Below, in pieces: positions 43,134-53,984 of a DNA stretch of 64,000 nt (position 1 is the first letter of the stretch; every line of letters starts with the position of its first letter). The notes beneath the pieces are model-generated. The model did not search any database. It saw only the letters and a list, made by a program, of their open reading frames with translations, and was not told the origin of the DNA. The translations under genes were made by a program, and so were the position numbers. Origin of the DNA: Gammaproteobacteria bacterium (GTDB lineage: Bacteria; Pseudomonadota; Gammaproteobacteria; Pseudomonadales; Azotimanducaceae); the NCBI GenBank assembly GCA_009840545.1, contig VXNM01000008.1, positions 68,339 to 132,338 of the forward strand, given 5' to 3'.

Positions 43134-45338
43134 GTGACCAATACAAACCCACAGCAGTTACCTGGGCTTTCGCAGCGTCGGCGACTCTTGGATAGGGCAA
43201 CACGCCATGTCGTTGGAGCGGGAGGCGTTGCGGTCATATGTGCAATCGCTCTCATCATGGGTTACCTCATTTGGGTGATTGTTCCGATGCTGGCACCTTC
43301 ATCCATTAAGCACATTGGGACTTACTCTCAAAGAGTTGACCAAACACTGTACGTGGCGACCGATGACACTTTTGAGACAACGACACTGATTCGATCTGAT
43401 GGTGTCGTGGAGTTTCGCGACACAGAGAACTTTGAAGTCATTCAAGAGTCCCGAGTCGCTGATGGATCAATTGTTTCCGTCAAACCCATCTTTCCATCTT
43501 CTGACTCTTATGCTGCGTTGGTCGATGACCAGAAGCTGGTGTTCTTCAGGGTAGCCCATGTTGTACGGTTTATCGGGGATGAGCGAAGTATTGAGAACTC
43601 TGCTACGACGCTTTTTGAAGATTCAACAATTGAATTAACAGACGTTACGCAATACGACGTGTTCCGAAGCGACACGACTCTGCGCGTTGCACTACTACAC
43701 AACGATGGGTCGTTAGTGGTCCATGAATATACAGACGTGGACGACTATTTTGAACTAGAAGAACCACGCCAACTAGCCCTTCCACCTTGGAATCGCTCGG
43801 TTGAAGACACGGAGATTATTCTCGGCCCGCGAGGTCGTTGGTTGTACGAAATTGACACATCTAACGGCGCATACAGATTGCTGAACATTGCCTCCATTCG
43901 TCGTGCTGGAGACATACACGAAGGATTGCTTGCGTCGGAAGACGATCAATTCATCTCGGCCACTCCTGTCTTGGGAAGGTATTCGTTCCTAATTGGCTAC
44001 CAGTCCGGTGATCTCGAGCATTGGAGTTTGACGCCATCGGAGGACGGCACCATCCTTCGGCGCATACGAGAATTCAAGTATCGCGAGTCGATTGCCAAAG
44101 TTGTTACCGAGCACAGGCGCAAGGGATTTCTTGCTATTGAGACAGATGGACTGGCGCACCTTGGCTATACGACATCTCACAGAACTCTGGCGACGATTGA
44201 TCTTGAGCAGCTTCCTAAAGTCATCGAGTTCTCCCCTCGTGCGGATCGTCTAATTGCGGTCCGCGAGAATTCCATCGATGTCTACAAAGTAGTCAATAAG
44301 CACCCAGAAATCTCTTGGTCCACGCTATGGGGCAAAGTCGGGTACGAGGGATACGAAGAACCTGTACACAGCTGGCAAAGCTCGTCGGCCGATACGGATT
44401 TCGAACCGAAGTTTTCGCTGACTCCTCTCCTCTTCGGAACAATAAAGGCAGCGTTCTATGCAATGCTGGTTGCCACTCCACTGGCGATCATGGGTGCGAT
44501 CTACACCGCTGTATTCATGTCTCCAGGTATGCGCAAACTGATAAAGCCAGGCATTGAAATCATGGCGGCAATGCCAACCGTAATTCTCGGTTTCCTCGCA
44601 GGTCTGTGGCTTGCTCCAATCGTTGAGACACATCTCACATCCATTTTGCTCTTGATAATCGTACTGCCTTTTGGTGTGTTGATTTGTGCGTTCTTGACCA
44701 CCTTTCTACCACGAGTCGTTTCTGCCCGATTCGACGGTTGGTACGCCGCTTTGTCTGTGCCCATTCTCGTCGTGCTGGCCTATCTGACTCTCAGCAATGA
44801 TGCATGGTTGTCGAACCTCATATTCGGCATGGACGCAAAGCTATGGTTCTATGAGAAGGCAGGAATAGATTACGACCAGCGCAACGCACTTGTTATAGGT
44901 ATCGCAATGGGTCTTGCGGTTATCCCAACCATATTTTCTATCTCCGAAGACGCAATCTACGGAGTACCACAGCACTTGGTTCACGGTTCGTTGGCATTGG
45001 GTGCAACTCGGTGGCAGACGCTCGTTCGAGTTGTGTTGCTTACTGCGAGTCCGGGTATCTTTTCGGCTGTCATGATTGGACTGGGACGCGCTGTGGGGGA
45101 AACCATGATCGTGCTCATGGCCACAGGCAACACACCGATCATGGATATCAATATTTTCCAAGGAATGCGCACCTTCGCTGCCAATATTGCAGTGGAGATG
45201 CCCGAATCCGAAGTGGGGTCGACTCACTTCCGCATTCTCTTTCTTACTGCATTTGTTCTGTTCGCGCTCACTTTCCTTTTCAACACCGTTGCGGAAGTTG
45301 TTCGACAGAGACTGAGAAGTCGATATGGAAACCTCTGA
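43134..45338 (+). CDS. pstC: Phosphate ABC transporter permease with a large N-terminal domain
   Basis: 734 residues (GTG start), much longer than the common ~300-320. A first membrane helix (about 28-55) is followed by some 370 residues with short beta-strands (LYVATDDTFETTTLIRSDG, LVVHEYTDVDDYFEL, HLGYTTSHRTLATI), which read like a beta-propeller placed in the periplasm. The canonical permease part starts around residue 430 and has the EAA loop [19 protein letters not shown]. The long form is known in some proteobacteria. Forms the channel with PstA and passes phosphate inward. Follows pstS and overlaps pstA by 14 bases. Confidence 0.92.
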   Translation: MTNTNPQQLPGLSQRRRLLDRATRHVVGAGGVAVICAIALIMGYLIWVIVPMLAPSSIKHIGTYSQRVDQTLYVATDDTFETTTLIRSDGVVEFRDTENFEVIQESRVADGSIVSVKPIFPSSDSYAALVDDQKLVFFRVAHVVRFIGDERSIENSATTLFEDSTIELTDVTQYDVFRSDTTLRVALLHNDGSLVVHEYTDVDDYFELEEPRQLALPPWNRSVEDTEIILGPRGRWLYEIDTSNGAYRLLNIASIRRAGDIHEGLLASEDDQFISATPVLGRYSFLIGYQSGDLEHWSLTPSEDGTILRRIREFKYRESIAKVVTEHRRKGFLAIETDGLAHLGYTTSHRTLATIDLEQLPKVIEFSPRADRLIAVRENSIDVYKVVNKHPEISWSTLWGKVGYEGYEEPVHSWQSSSADTDFEPKFSLTPLLFGTIKAAFYAMLVATPLAIMGAIYTAVFMSPGMRKLIKPGIEIMAAMPTVILGFLAGLWLAPIVETHLTSILLLIIVLPFGVLICAFLTTFLPRVVSARFDGWYAALSVPILVVLAYLTLSNDAWLSNLIFGMDAKLWFYEKAGIDYDQRNALVIGIAMGLAVIPTIFSISEDAIYGVPQHLVHGSLALGATRWQTLVRVVLLTASPGIFSAVMIGLGRAVGETMIVLMATGNTPIMDINIFQGMRTFAANIAVEMPESEVGSTHFRILFLTAFVLFALTFLFNTVAEVVRQRLRSRYGNL

Positions 45339-47025
45339 GAAACTACCTCAGGACATCGGAGCTTTCCACCGACACAGGGTGGGAATTGGATCTTGGTTCA
45401 AATCTGGCGACCCTTGGATTTGGTTAACTGCAACAGCGGTCGGCGCTTGCATCGTGGCGGTGCTCGGACTCTTGGGACTAATTGCGTTCAAGGGACTAGC
45501 GCACTTTTGGCCAGCTGATGTTGTCACCATCGACTACGAAAGCGAGTTCGGTCAATTTCGTGTTGCCGGAGAAATCGTCCAACGTGAATTTATCGGTCGC
45601 GACCAGTACATGGAAGCAAGTTCCAGTGCCTCGCAAATAGAAGGAGACCAAGCCGAGAGATGGATGCTCAAGTCTGGCAATCGCAAGATTGACGCGCCCG
45701 ACTTTCGGTGGGTTTATCGACATGAAATAGTCCAGCAAGTAAAAGACCGAGACATGATCGTCTTCGAACGCTCAGAATGGGGAAACGCGTACGGAACGTT
45801 GGTTGACATAAAAGAACAGGGACGAAGCGTTGCTCCAGATAACCCGTGGGGTGAACTTCAAGATCGAATCGAGCGGGTGTCCGACTTGCGAGATCAATCT
45901 CGCCGTATCCAAAAAGGATCAATAAACCGAATCAACTACAGACTGGAAAAACTCAGACTGGAAAAGCGAAATCGCGAACTAAAGGGAATCGTCGATCACA
46001 GTGACCTTGAAAACGAACGTGAACAACTCAATGCAGAGTATGGCGTTGAGGAACGACGATTGCGAGAAATTACTAATCAACTTGATCGCGACGAGATAGA
46101 GATACAAATTGCAGACGGGCGAGTATCGACTATTCCGATGCGAAACGTCATTCGAGCCTGGCAACCCAATGAAATGTCCTTGTGGAGCAAGCTAGGTCAC
46201 TATTTCTCAAGCATCTGGATATTTCTCTCGCAAGAATCGCGCGAAGCAAATACTGAGGGCGGGGTCTTTCCCGCGCTCTTTGGCACGGTCCTCATGGTGC
46301 TACTCATGTCGGTCTTGGTTACGCCCTTTGGTGTAATCGCAGCTTTGTACCTTCGCGAATACGCAAAACAAGGGCCGTTTGTCCAACTTATTCGAATCGC
46401 AGTCAACAACCTAGCCGGAGTTCCGTCCATTGTGTACGGAGTGTTTGGATTGGGTTTCTTCGTTTACTTGGTTGGAGGTTCGATCGATGACTTATTTTTC
46501 AAGGCAGCCCAACCTGCACCTACTTTTGGCACACCAGGTCTTATGTGGGCGTCGCTGACGTTGGCTCTTCTTACCGTGCCTGTTGTCATCGTATCGACTG
46601 AGGAAGGTCTGACTCGAATTCCAAGCGAACTCCGCGAAGGCAGTTTGGCATTGGGAGCGACGAAAGCCGAGACAATGTTCAAAATCATCCTTCCAATGGC
46701 AAGTCCATCAATCTTGACCGGAATCATCCTCGCAATTGCTCGAGCTGCAGGCGAAGTGGCTCCTCTTATGCTCGTTGGGGTTGTAAAGTTAGCTCCCACA
46801 CTGCCCATTGATGGAAACTTTCCATTTCTCCACTTGGATCGAAAATTCATGCACCTTGGCTTTCACATCTACGACTTGGGATTCCAAAGTCCAAATGTGG
46901 ATGCAGCACGGCCACTAGTTTTTGCGACTGCCTTTCTTCTGGTCTTGATCATTGTCGCGTTGAACTTAACAGCAATTACATTGCGAAACCGACTTGAAGC
47001 ACGATATCGAGGGGCGATGCTCTGA
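45325..47025 (+). CDS. pstA: Phosphate ABC transporter permease with a large N-terminal domain
   Basis: 566 residues, also longer than the usual ~290. A first membrane helix (about 35-60) leads to a long soluble part (about 65-300), rich in charged coiled-coil-like segments ([39 protein letters not shown]). The canonical permease helices follow from about 310. The EAA loop [19 protein letters not shown] is intact. Pairs with PstC in the membrane; the extra region should face the periplasm. Start ATG 45325 overlaps the end of pstC. Confidence 0.92.
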   Translation: METSEKLPQDIGAFHRHRVGIGSWFKSGDPWIWLTATAVGACIVAVLGLLGLIAFKGLAHFWPADVVTIDYESEFGQFRVAGEIVQREFIGRDQYMEASSSASQIEGDQAERWMLKSGNRKIDAPDFRWVYRHEIVQQVKDRDMIVFERSEWGNAYGTLVDIKEQGRSVAPDNPWGELQDRIERVSDLRDQSRRIQKGSINRINYRLEKLRLEKRNRELKGIVDHSDLENEREQLNAEYGVEERRLREITNQLDRDEIEIQIADGRVSTIPMRNVIRAWQPNEMSLWSKLGHYFSSIWIFLSQESREANTEGGVFPALFGTVLMVLLMSVLVTPFGVIAALYLREYAKQGPFVQLIRIAVNNLAGVPSIVYGVFGLGFFVYLVGGSIDDLFFKAAQPAPTFGTPGLMWASLTLALLTVPVVIVSTEEGLTRIPSELREGSLALGATKAETMFKIILPMASPSILTGIILAIARAAGEVAPLMLVGVVKLAPTLPIDGNFPFLHLDRKFMHLGFHIYDLGFQSPNVDAARPLVFATAFLLVLIIVALNLTAITLRNRLEARYRGAML

Positions 47026-47882
47026 TGGAAGAGAACAACACGTCAACCGACGGTTCAACTCGAGTGAGGCTTGATTCCACTCTTGTTGGATCAACAGTGT
47101 CTGTAAGTCCAGATCAACTTCCTGAATCGGAAACGTGCCTAAACGTACAAGACCTTTCGTTGTCATACGGCGACAAAATCGCACTTCAGAACATCTCGAT
47201 GAGAATTCCTCGAAAGCGAGTGACAGCACTCATTGGCCCATCTGGATGTGGTAAGTCAACTCTGATTCGTTGCTTCAATCGTATGAACGACCTTATAGAC
47301 AGTGTGCGAATCGAGGGTCGCATCGAACTCAACGGATTGGAAATTCACGACAAGGAAGTCGATGTGTCACAATTGAGGCGACGGGTGGGAATGGTGTTTC
47401 AACGACCTAACCCATTTCCCAAGACCATCTACGAGAACGTGGCATACGGGTTGCGACTCTCCGAGAAACTCCCAAAGTCTGAGCTGGATGATCGGGTGGA
47501 ATGGGGACTCAAGAGTGCGGCTTTGTGGGATGAGGTGCAAGATCGCCTGACCGACTCCGCGTTGGGTCTATCGGGGGGCCAGCAGCAACGACTGGTCATT
47601 GCTCGCGCCGTCGCAGTAAAACCGAGTGTCCTTCTACTGGATGAACCTGCGTCTGCGCTAGATCCGATTTCGACATTAAAAATCGAGGAGTTGATCGCTC
47701 AACTCAAGGCAGACTACACCATCGTTATCGTCACGCACAACATGCAACAGGCCGCCCGAGTGTCCGACTATACAGGCTTTCTGTACCTCGGGGAGATGAT
47801 CGAGTTCGACAGCACAGTGACAATCTTTACCAATCCACAAGAACAAAAGACCGAGGACTACATAACCGGACGTTATGGCTAG
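47025..47882 (+). CDS. pstB: Phosphate ABC transporter ATP-binding protein
   Basis: 285 residues. Walker [21 protein letters not shown], the ABC signature [16 protein letters not shown], Walker [14 protein letters not shown] and the switch His in [14 protein letters not shown] are all present. [18 protein letters not shown] is the PstB-specific Q-loop region. It overlaps the pstA stop by one base. Supplies energy to PstCA in the cytoplasm. Confidence 0.97.
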   Translation: MEENNTSTDGSTRVRLDSTLVGSTVSVSPDQLPESETCLNVQDLSLSYGDKIALQNISMRIPRKRVTALIGPSGCGKSTLIRCFNRMNDLIDSVRIEGRIELNGLEIHDKEVDVSQLRRRVGMVFQRPNPFPKTIYENVAYGLRLSEKLPKSELDDRVEWGLKSAALWDEVQDRLTDSALGLSGGQQQRLVIARAVAVKPSVLLLDEPASALDPISTLKIEELIAQLKADYTIVIVTHNMQQAARVSDYTGFLYLGEMIEFDSTVTIFTNPQEQKTEDYITGRYG

Positions 47883-47906
47883 AGACAACAACAGGTAAAA
47901 CAAGGC

Positions 47907-48578
47907 ATGTCAAAACACATATCCGGCGAATACGACAAAGAGCTACAAATTCTTCAAACCACGCTTACGACCCTGGGAGGCGTTGCGGAACAGCAACTGG
48001 AAAACGCCATGAGGGCATTCCTCACCAATGATTCGAAACTTGCCGCACAAGTCAAAGCGACGGAACTTCAGATCAATCGCTACGCAATTGAACTCGATCG
48101 AGAGGTCACGTCGGTGATTGCACGACGCCAACCTGCGGCCGCAGACTTGAGATTGATAGTCAGCATTCTCAAGAACGGTACCGACATCGAGAGAGTCGGC
48201 GACGAAGCTGAGCGCATCGCAAAAATGTCTGATCGACTTAGCCTCTACGACTCTTCAAGACCCTATCACGGACCTCTGACAGAACTCTATGGAAGGGTTT
48301 CAAACGCATTGCGGACGTCGCTTGATGTGTACGCTCGTCTCGATGTAGAGACGGCATTGCAAACAATTGCAGGGGATCGAGAAGTCGATGCTCTCTATGA
48401 CGTGGTGGTCAAGAAAGTTACGGACGAAATGACCAGCAATCAGTCTCGACTCACGAGCGAACTTTCAATAATCTGGGTTGCGCGCTCGCTGGAACGGATA
48501 AGCGATCACGCCAAGAACATTTGCGAGACGGTGGTTTACCTAGTGCATGGACAAAACATCATGCACAACGTCTTATGA
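47907..48578 (+). CDS. phoU: Phosphate transport regulator PhoU
   Basis: 223 residues of two similar three-helix bundles, each with the PhoU metal-binding motif: ILKNGTDIERVGDEAERIAK in the first half and WVARSLERISDHAKNICETV in the second. PhoU links Pst transport to PhoR and holds the regulon off when phosphate is plentiful. Last gene of the block. Its stop is only one base from the stop of the convergent SDR gene, so there is no room for a terminator in between. Confidence 0.96.
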   Translation: MSKHISGEYDKELQILQTTLTTLGGVAEQQLENAMRAFLTNDSKLAAQVKATELQINRYAIELDREVTSVIARRQPAAADLRLIVSILKNGTDIERVGDEAERIAKMSDRLSLYDSSRPYHGPLTELYGRVSNALRTSLDVYARLDVETALQTIAGDREVDALYDVVVKKVTDEMTSNQSRLTSELSIIWVARSLERISDHAKNICETVVYLVHGQNIMHNVL

Positions 48579-48579
48579 G

Positions 48580-49359
48580 CTAGCGTTTAACTGTTCCCGC
48601 TTGCGCTAGGTGCGACCCTCCGTCCATGATTAGGCACTCTCCGGTCACAACATCTGCTCCCGTCACAAAGAATAGTATTCCTTGAGCAATTTGATCGGGA
48701 GAGGAAGCGACTCTTAGAGGGGAGGATGCCTCCACTCGGCTCTTGGCTGCCGCGTAGTTCTCTTCTCCAAGACCTTTCTCTAACCAATCGCCTTGGATAA
48801 ATCCCGGACAAACGCAGTTGACCCGAACTTCAGGTCCGAGAGCACGAGCCAAAGAGAGTGTCATAGTAATGAGCGCTCCTTTCGAAGCCGCATAGGCTAC
48901 CGAGCTACCCACACCCATCACTCCAGCAACCGACGAGACATTCACAATGCTTCCGCATCCACCTGTCTTCATCGCAGGCACCACGGCTCGAGTCATCTGA
49001 TAGGGGCCAACTGTGTTCACTGAATAGATATGCAGAAAGTCCTCTTTTGACAAACCATCAAGGTTGCCATGCGGGTTGAATTTTGTGGTGCCGGCGTTGT
49101 TTATCAGCGCGTCAATCCGTCCCCATTTATCCAGCGTTTTGTCGACCAACATCCTGCATTGATCGTCATCGGCCACATCTGCTTGAACTACGATGGTTTC
49201 GACATCAAGAGCCTCACACTCCTCCTGAGTTTTTCTCGCACCTTCCTCGTTGCGCGAATAGTTGATAGCGATGTGACTGCCTAGCTCGGCAAGCTGTCGT
49301 GCGCACGCCGCTCCAACACCGGACGAGGAGCCAGTAATAATTACAACGCCATTTTGCAT
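48580..49359 (-). CDS. Short-chain dehydrogenase/reductase
   Basis: About 259 residues from ATG 49359; an in-frame TTG at 49365 is an alternative. The Rossmann start VVIITGSSSGVGAACARQL contains TGxxxGxG, NNAG is at about residue 92, and the catalytic triad is Ser in SSVAGV plus Tyr and Lys in YAASK (classic SDR spacing). VRVNCVCPGFIQ and DGGSHLAQ are also typical. It uses NAD(P)H to reduce or oxidise an alcohol or ketone; substrate unknown (FabG-like). It converges with phoU. Confidence 0.9.
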   Translation of the reverse strand: MQNGVVIITGSSSGVGAACARQLAELGSHIAINYSRNEEGARKTQEECEALDVETIVVQADVADDDQCRMLVDKTLDKWGRIDALINNAGTTKFNPHGNLDGLSKEDFLHIYSVNTVGPYQMTRAVVPAMKTGGCGSIVNVSSVAGVMGVGSSVAYAASKGALITMTLSLARALGPEVRVNCVCPGFIQGDWLEKGLGEENYAAAKSRVEASSPLRVASSPDQIAQGILFFVTGADVVTGECLIMDGGSHLAQAGTVKR

Positions 49360-49840
49360 GTCCAATTTAAGGATCTCCCAATATCTTTTGAAATTCTGTG
49401 TTACTCAACCGAAAATCCTAACTAGTTGATTTAATTGAATAAAAGAAAGCAACGAGAAAATCAGAGAGTGGAGCAATCAAAACTTGATCAGTTGTTCGTC
49501 AATCTAAAGACGAGAAAACTGTCTGTGCCAACAATTATATTTCCCTGATCTCCGGTCAAGAGTTCCGGATTGCGGAACCTGTGGACTTCAGGTCCGTTTA
49601 CGAACCAGGATGCTCCAACCGCAAAAAAGTCAAGATGCGTGTCTCGGCCACTCCTGCTGATAGGTACTTCACCGACGAACGTGTTTCGAAGACGAAGAGA
49701 TTCTCACGGGAAAGTTGGGAAGACTATAGAGGAAGATTGAGCTTACGCTTCCTTAAGATGGCGGTAACATGAAGTGTGTCATACAACGAAGAAATCGCAA
49801 CATAGGTGCTTCATCTCCTCGACCACAATAATTTGAACGT
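49360..49840. other. Intergenic region with possible decayed coding fragment
   Basis: About 480 bases. A plus-strand frame ending at 49772 reads FRIAEPVDFRSVYEPG and SWEDYRGRLSLRFLKM, but it has no recognised relatives and is short. Otherwise AT-rich, without RNA structures. Confidence 0.35.
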
Positions 49841-51737
49841 ATGAATTTCTCGAGACGGACAAGAACCCATATTTCCTTACTCTCCATTGGCATCATTCTT
49901 GGAATTGGATGTTCCATCGGGGTGTATTGGCTGTTCTTTGCGCCCGAAAACAACAATCAATCTAGAGATACCATTACGCTATATCCAACGGATGTAGGTC
50001 AACTTACCACTCGTGAGCAAAACGCATACGATTTAGTTCCCAATTCCTCTCTACCAGAACTGCACATACTAAGGAAACTTGAGGATCTTGAGGAGATCAG
50101 GAGTCCGTTCGATCGAGAATTGGCTCTGCAAATCCGACTGGTCTTTTCAGACGAACGGCAAGTTGCAACATTGCTGTCGCAGTCGATGAATCTGTCATCA
50201 AACGACATTAGACACGACGCACAGAGTGCAATTGTCCAGAAACTCGCCCAGCTCAACCCAGGACGAGCACTATCACGTGTACTTGCAATGGACTCACAAG
50301 ACTCTCCGGATCGCTTGATCGTAACTGTCTATCAGGAATGGGCACATTCCGACCTAAAGGAAGCGATCTCTCAAGCACGAGCACTGAACGAGACTAGAAG
50401 AGACTCCGCACTACGGACAATTCTCAGAGAAAGAACAGATCTTCCAGAAGAGACTCGTAGATCAATTGCCACAGAAGTTGGCAACGACCAAATCGCCGAC
50501 GAGGTCCTGCTAGAGGAAAGGGTCGAAAAGGCAATAGAAAACCCGGAGGAGGCATGGGAATAGCTAGTTCTTGAGCTACAGGACGACGCGATTCATAGGG
50601 AGAGCCTAGTACTGATGGCCTAGTACTGATGGCATAGTCCTGGATCGAAAAGAACGGATTGGCTGTTATGGAACGAATGTCTGAGTCTCTTACTAATTTG
50701 CAATCTAGGGACGACGTGGTCTACAGGAGTTTTCAAGACGTAGCTTCCTCTAATGCTTCCAAGTCGTTCGGATACGCGCTGAGCATGAATAATGACCCGT
50801 ACGATTCAGCCATAAGAGCGGTTGCGGATGTTTGGGCACGGTCGGACCCGCGATCCGCACTGGCAGCTGTGTCTGGCATTGAAGGAAGACTTTTGCGAAG
50901 ATCGTTAGAGGATTCCGTCACTTACCATTGGGCAGACAAAAGCCACGTGAAGTCCTTGAGGCAATCGATGCACTGCCGGAGCACGTTCATGTACAGACAA
51001 CGAGGGTAGCATTGTCACGGATTGCGGAGAATTATCCAAAGAAAGCCGCCGCCTTGGTAGCCGAAATGGAAACCGGGGCTACAAGGAAATACTCTGCGTC
51101 GAGCCTTGTAGGTGTGTGGTTGTCCCAGGATCAGAAGGCAACCATTGACTGGACTCTGAATGAACCTGCCATCCAGGGACTGAGGCACTTCTTGCTGGAG
51201 AATACGTTGTACCGGATTGCACATGTAAACACAAGACTTGCAATGGATACCGCGCTCGAACAACCATTCACAGAAGGCGAGATGGGATTGGAGGGAGAGG
51301 TCGTTGGTGTTGTTGCGGTTTCTGATTTGGACACGGCAATTTAATTGCTTCCTCAGGTAAGCAAAAGTCCGACTGCTGTCGTCGCCGTCCGAGAATTAAC
51401 TGCAGAGTTGATTCACAATGGTGGCGTCGATGAAGCGGTCGACATGGTTCCCCAGCTTCCCGAGCCGAAGAGATCTGATTTTTATACGGGACTTTTTCCG
51501 GCATGGGCAGGAATCGATCCTTCCGGGTTGCTCAATTCCATGAATCGGTTGCCGTCCAAGGAGGTCAAGTCAAAAGCGGAAAGACGGATTGTGGCAATCA
51601 ATCGCAGTAGCTGGATCCTCACCGACGAGCAAGTCGAACAAGCAAGAAAATTCCTCACAGAGGAAGACTCGAAAGCACTTGTGGAGGAGGTCGTTGACAC
51701 ACTTGTCGGTAACCCATTTGTACGTATCAAACGATAA
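49841..51737 (+). pseudogene. Decayed fourth copy of the helical-repeat family (paralog D)
   Basis: Pieces in order on the plus strand match the proteins at 9606-13319. 49841-50563 has the membrane helix (ISLLSIGIILGIGCSIGVYW) and repeats such as AHSDLKEAISQARAL, then a stop in the codon after ENPEEAWE. After a 14-bp tandem duplication and a second stop, the frame resumes (about 50635-50930) with ARSDPRSALAAVSGIEGRL. A one-base loss near 50930 moves to REVLEAIDALPEHVH. An in-frame TAA at 51342-51344 precedes the last piece, which ends with LTDEQVEQARKFLTEED, the family C-terminal motif. It is nearly full length, so loss is recent. Unlike paralog C it lies 35 kb from the array. Confidence 0.85.
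50605..50632 (+). repeat. 14-bp tandem duplication inside paralog D
   Basis: The unit CCTAGTACTGATGG occurs at 50605-50618 and 50619-50632. Removing one copy joins the frame of 49841 with that of 50659, apart from one remaining TAG. So the duplication is one of the inactivating events. Confidence 0.85.
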
Positions 51738-52063
51738 TGAAATTCCGCACCACTACTGTGCGCTCCAAGGGGGCAATCAGCGATTACTTCCTGTGTGCAC
51801 CTTACCGATGAGTTTGTGTCGTAACAATATCGAAACCACCTGTCTTGAACATTCCGGTCTTGTTTGTTCCTGTCCACTTAGCCGGGGAATGAAGCAATTA
51901 TTTTCAATCCTAAAGTTACAATAGCAACGATTTGCGTTAGTGACTCGGCGCAATTCTCTCCTCGTAATTTCGCATAGGGCATCACCACGCCCTATCTCCT
52001 GTTTAAGAGCACCAATCACGCTGAGTCTTCTGTCCGCAATTCACCCGAACAACGGATTCATTG
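51738..52063. other. Intergenic region
   Basis: About 325 bases between the pseudogene and the first ABC exporter gene. No gene, RNA or repeat is seen. It must carry the promoter of the ABC pair. Confidence 0.4.
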
Positions 52064-53911
52064 ATGAGTTCCACAACCTACGATCCTGAAGAGCTGCTTC
52101 GTCTCAAGACGGTGCGTGAGCTAATCCGCATTTTTCCTCGCGTCGTAAAGTTGATCTGGCATGTCTCACCGTTAACTGTTTGTGCGTTGATGTTCGTCTC
52201 ATCAATCACGGCGTTGGTATCGCCAGCCGTGATTTGGATGACCAAAGTAGTCGTCGACCGAGTCGTAGCAAGTCTAGGTCTACCGATTGATTGGGCGTTC
52301 CTGATGATTCCTGTCGGTGTGATTCTTGCCATTTGGATTGGCAATGCGGTCATAGGTTCGCTTAGCGGACTCTTAAGCGAAGTTTTGTCAGAGCACGTCT
52401 ACACCGCAGCAAGCGAGAAACTCATTAGCAAGTCAGCAACACTCGACATCGCGTACTTTGAAGCTCCGAAGTTCTATGATCAACTTAAGCAGGCCAATGA
52501 CAACAAGTGGCAGGTTGAATCCGTGCTTTGGTCTGTGATGAGCTTGTTTCAACAAGCATTGTCATTGACTGCGATGATCGGACTCCTCTCGATCTTGCAC
52601 CCGCTGGCCGTTCTCGTGTTGGTTGGTACTGTTCTGCCCCGAATTTTCCTCGAAGCGCACATGTCGCGCCGCCGGTTTCAGCTGGAATCCGAAATGTCGC
52701 GCAACTGGAGAATGACCTACTACCAAGACTCGCTCTTGACTGAACGAGAAAACGTCAAGGAGATTCGGATCTTTGGTTTGGTTGAAACATTCAAGAGTCG
52801 CTACTTGGAGACGCGCGAAAAGTACATACAAGCCTGGTTGTCGCTCTTGAAGCGATTCCTGAAGTGGGAAATGAGCTTGGAAAGCTTGTCGATGATGGGC
52901 GTCAGTGCGGTGTCGATTTATGCAGTCATTCAGGCTGCAAGCGGCGAAATCACGATAGGAACACTTACTCTCGTATTCAATTCAAGCCAACAAATAACCA
53001 GCTTGCTCACTAGCATTATTGGACAGGCGGGTTCCACTTATCAGACCTGCCTCGAATCTTCGAGATTCTTCGAAGTTTTGGACCTGGACCCCGCGACCAT
53101 ATCTGGTTCACTTGCGCCGAAGCGTACCGAAACGCCGCTTGAAGCACCCAGCCAATTGCAATCAGGAATTGAACTCAAGAATGTGTCTTTTTCCTATCCA
53201 GGAAACGATGAAGTGATTCTCAAGGACGTTTCGTTCTTCATTCCAGCACGGGCAAAAGTTGCACTAGTGGGGAAGAACGGAGCGGGAAAAACAACCTTGA
53301 TCAAGTTGCTGGCTCGGTTCTATGATCCCACTAGTGGGTCAATCGAACTCGATAGCCACGACTACAGAGACTACGACCTAGAAAGCCTCCAAACAAGCAT
53401 GAGTGTAGTCTTTCAAGACTTCGCGAGGTACGACATTTCCGCAGCGGACAACATAGGAATCGGCGACGTCGAGCATGTAGAAAATCGCGAGAGAATAGTC
53501 GTTGCCGCGGAACGAGGAGGGGCAGCGGAAGCGATCAATGGACTTCCTCAGGGTTACGACACAATCTTGGGTCGAACCTTGGACGAAGGAGTCGACCTCT
53601 CAGGAGGGGAATGGCAGCACTTGTCCATTGCACGCGCGTTCATGAGTAATGCGGATACCGTGATATTTGACGAACCGACAGCCGCTCTTGATGCCCTTAG
53701 AGAGCGGGAACTATACGAACGTATAACTCGCTTGTCCGAAGACAAGACGGTTATCTTTATTTCACACCGGTTTTCCACTGTAAGAATGGCGGATCTGATC
53801 GTTGTGATAGACGATGGCAGAGCGGTTGAAGTTGGAAGCCACGAAGAGCTGATAGCCCAGCAAGGGGCATATCAGCTCATGTTCGAAACGCAAGCGCAAC
53901 GCTATCGATGA
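52064..53911 (+). CDS. ABC exporter, fused permease and ATPase (half-transporter 1)
   Basis: About 615 residues from ATG 52064; TTG 52061 would add one codon. N-terminal membrane domain with six predicted helices (about 30-310). C-terminal ATPase: Walker A GKNGAGKTTLIKLLARF, Q-loop VVFQDF, signature DLSGGEWQHLSIARAF, Walker B DTVIFDEPTAALD and the switch His in FISHRFSTVRMAD. Signature and Walker B Glu are canonical, so both ATP sites may work. Its neighbour (53985-55832) is a close paralog. The conserved EIRIFGL coupling-helix region is shared. The cargo is unknown: no peptide precursor or periplasmic adaptor is adjacent. A lipid, drug or peptide exporter is possible. Confidence 0.9.
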   Translation: MSSTTYDPEELLRLKTVRELIRIFPRVVKLIWHVSPLTVCALMFVSSITALVSPAVIWMTKVVVDRVVASLGLPIDWAFLMIPVGVILAIWIGNAVIGSLSGLLSEVLSEHVYTAASEKLISKSATLDIAYFEAPKFYDQLKQANDNKWQVESVLWSVMSLFQQALSLTAMIGLLSILHPLAVLVLVGTVLPRIFLEAHMSRRRFQLESEMSRNWRMTYYQDSLLTERENVKEIRIFGLVETFKSRYLETREKYIQAWLSLLKRFLKWEMSLESLSMMGVSAVSIYAVIQAASGEITIGTLTLVFNSSQQITSLLTSIIGQAGSTYQTCLESSRFFEVLDLDPATISGSLAPKRTETPLEAPSQLQSGIELKNVSFSYPGNDEVILKDVSFFIPARAKVALVGKNGAGKTTLIKLLARFYDPTSGSIELDSHDYRDYDLESLQTSMSVVFQDFARYDISAADNIGIGDVEHVENRERIVVAAERGGAAEAINGLPQGYDTILGRTLDEGVDLSGGEWQHLSIARAFMSNADTVIFDEPTAALDALRERELYERITRLSEDKTVIFISHRFSTVRMADLIVVIDDGRAVEVGSHEELIAQQGAYQLMFETQAQRYR

Positions 53912-53984
53912 GCAATTTGACAGTTTCTAATTTGTTTGGCTGCTTCGAAGTCGGAATCTAGCCTGCACACCTTCTAACAAAGAC

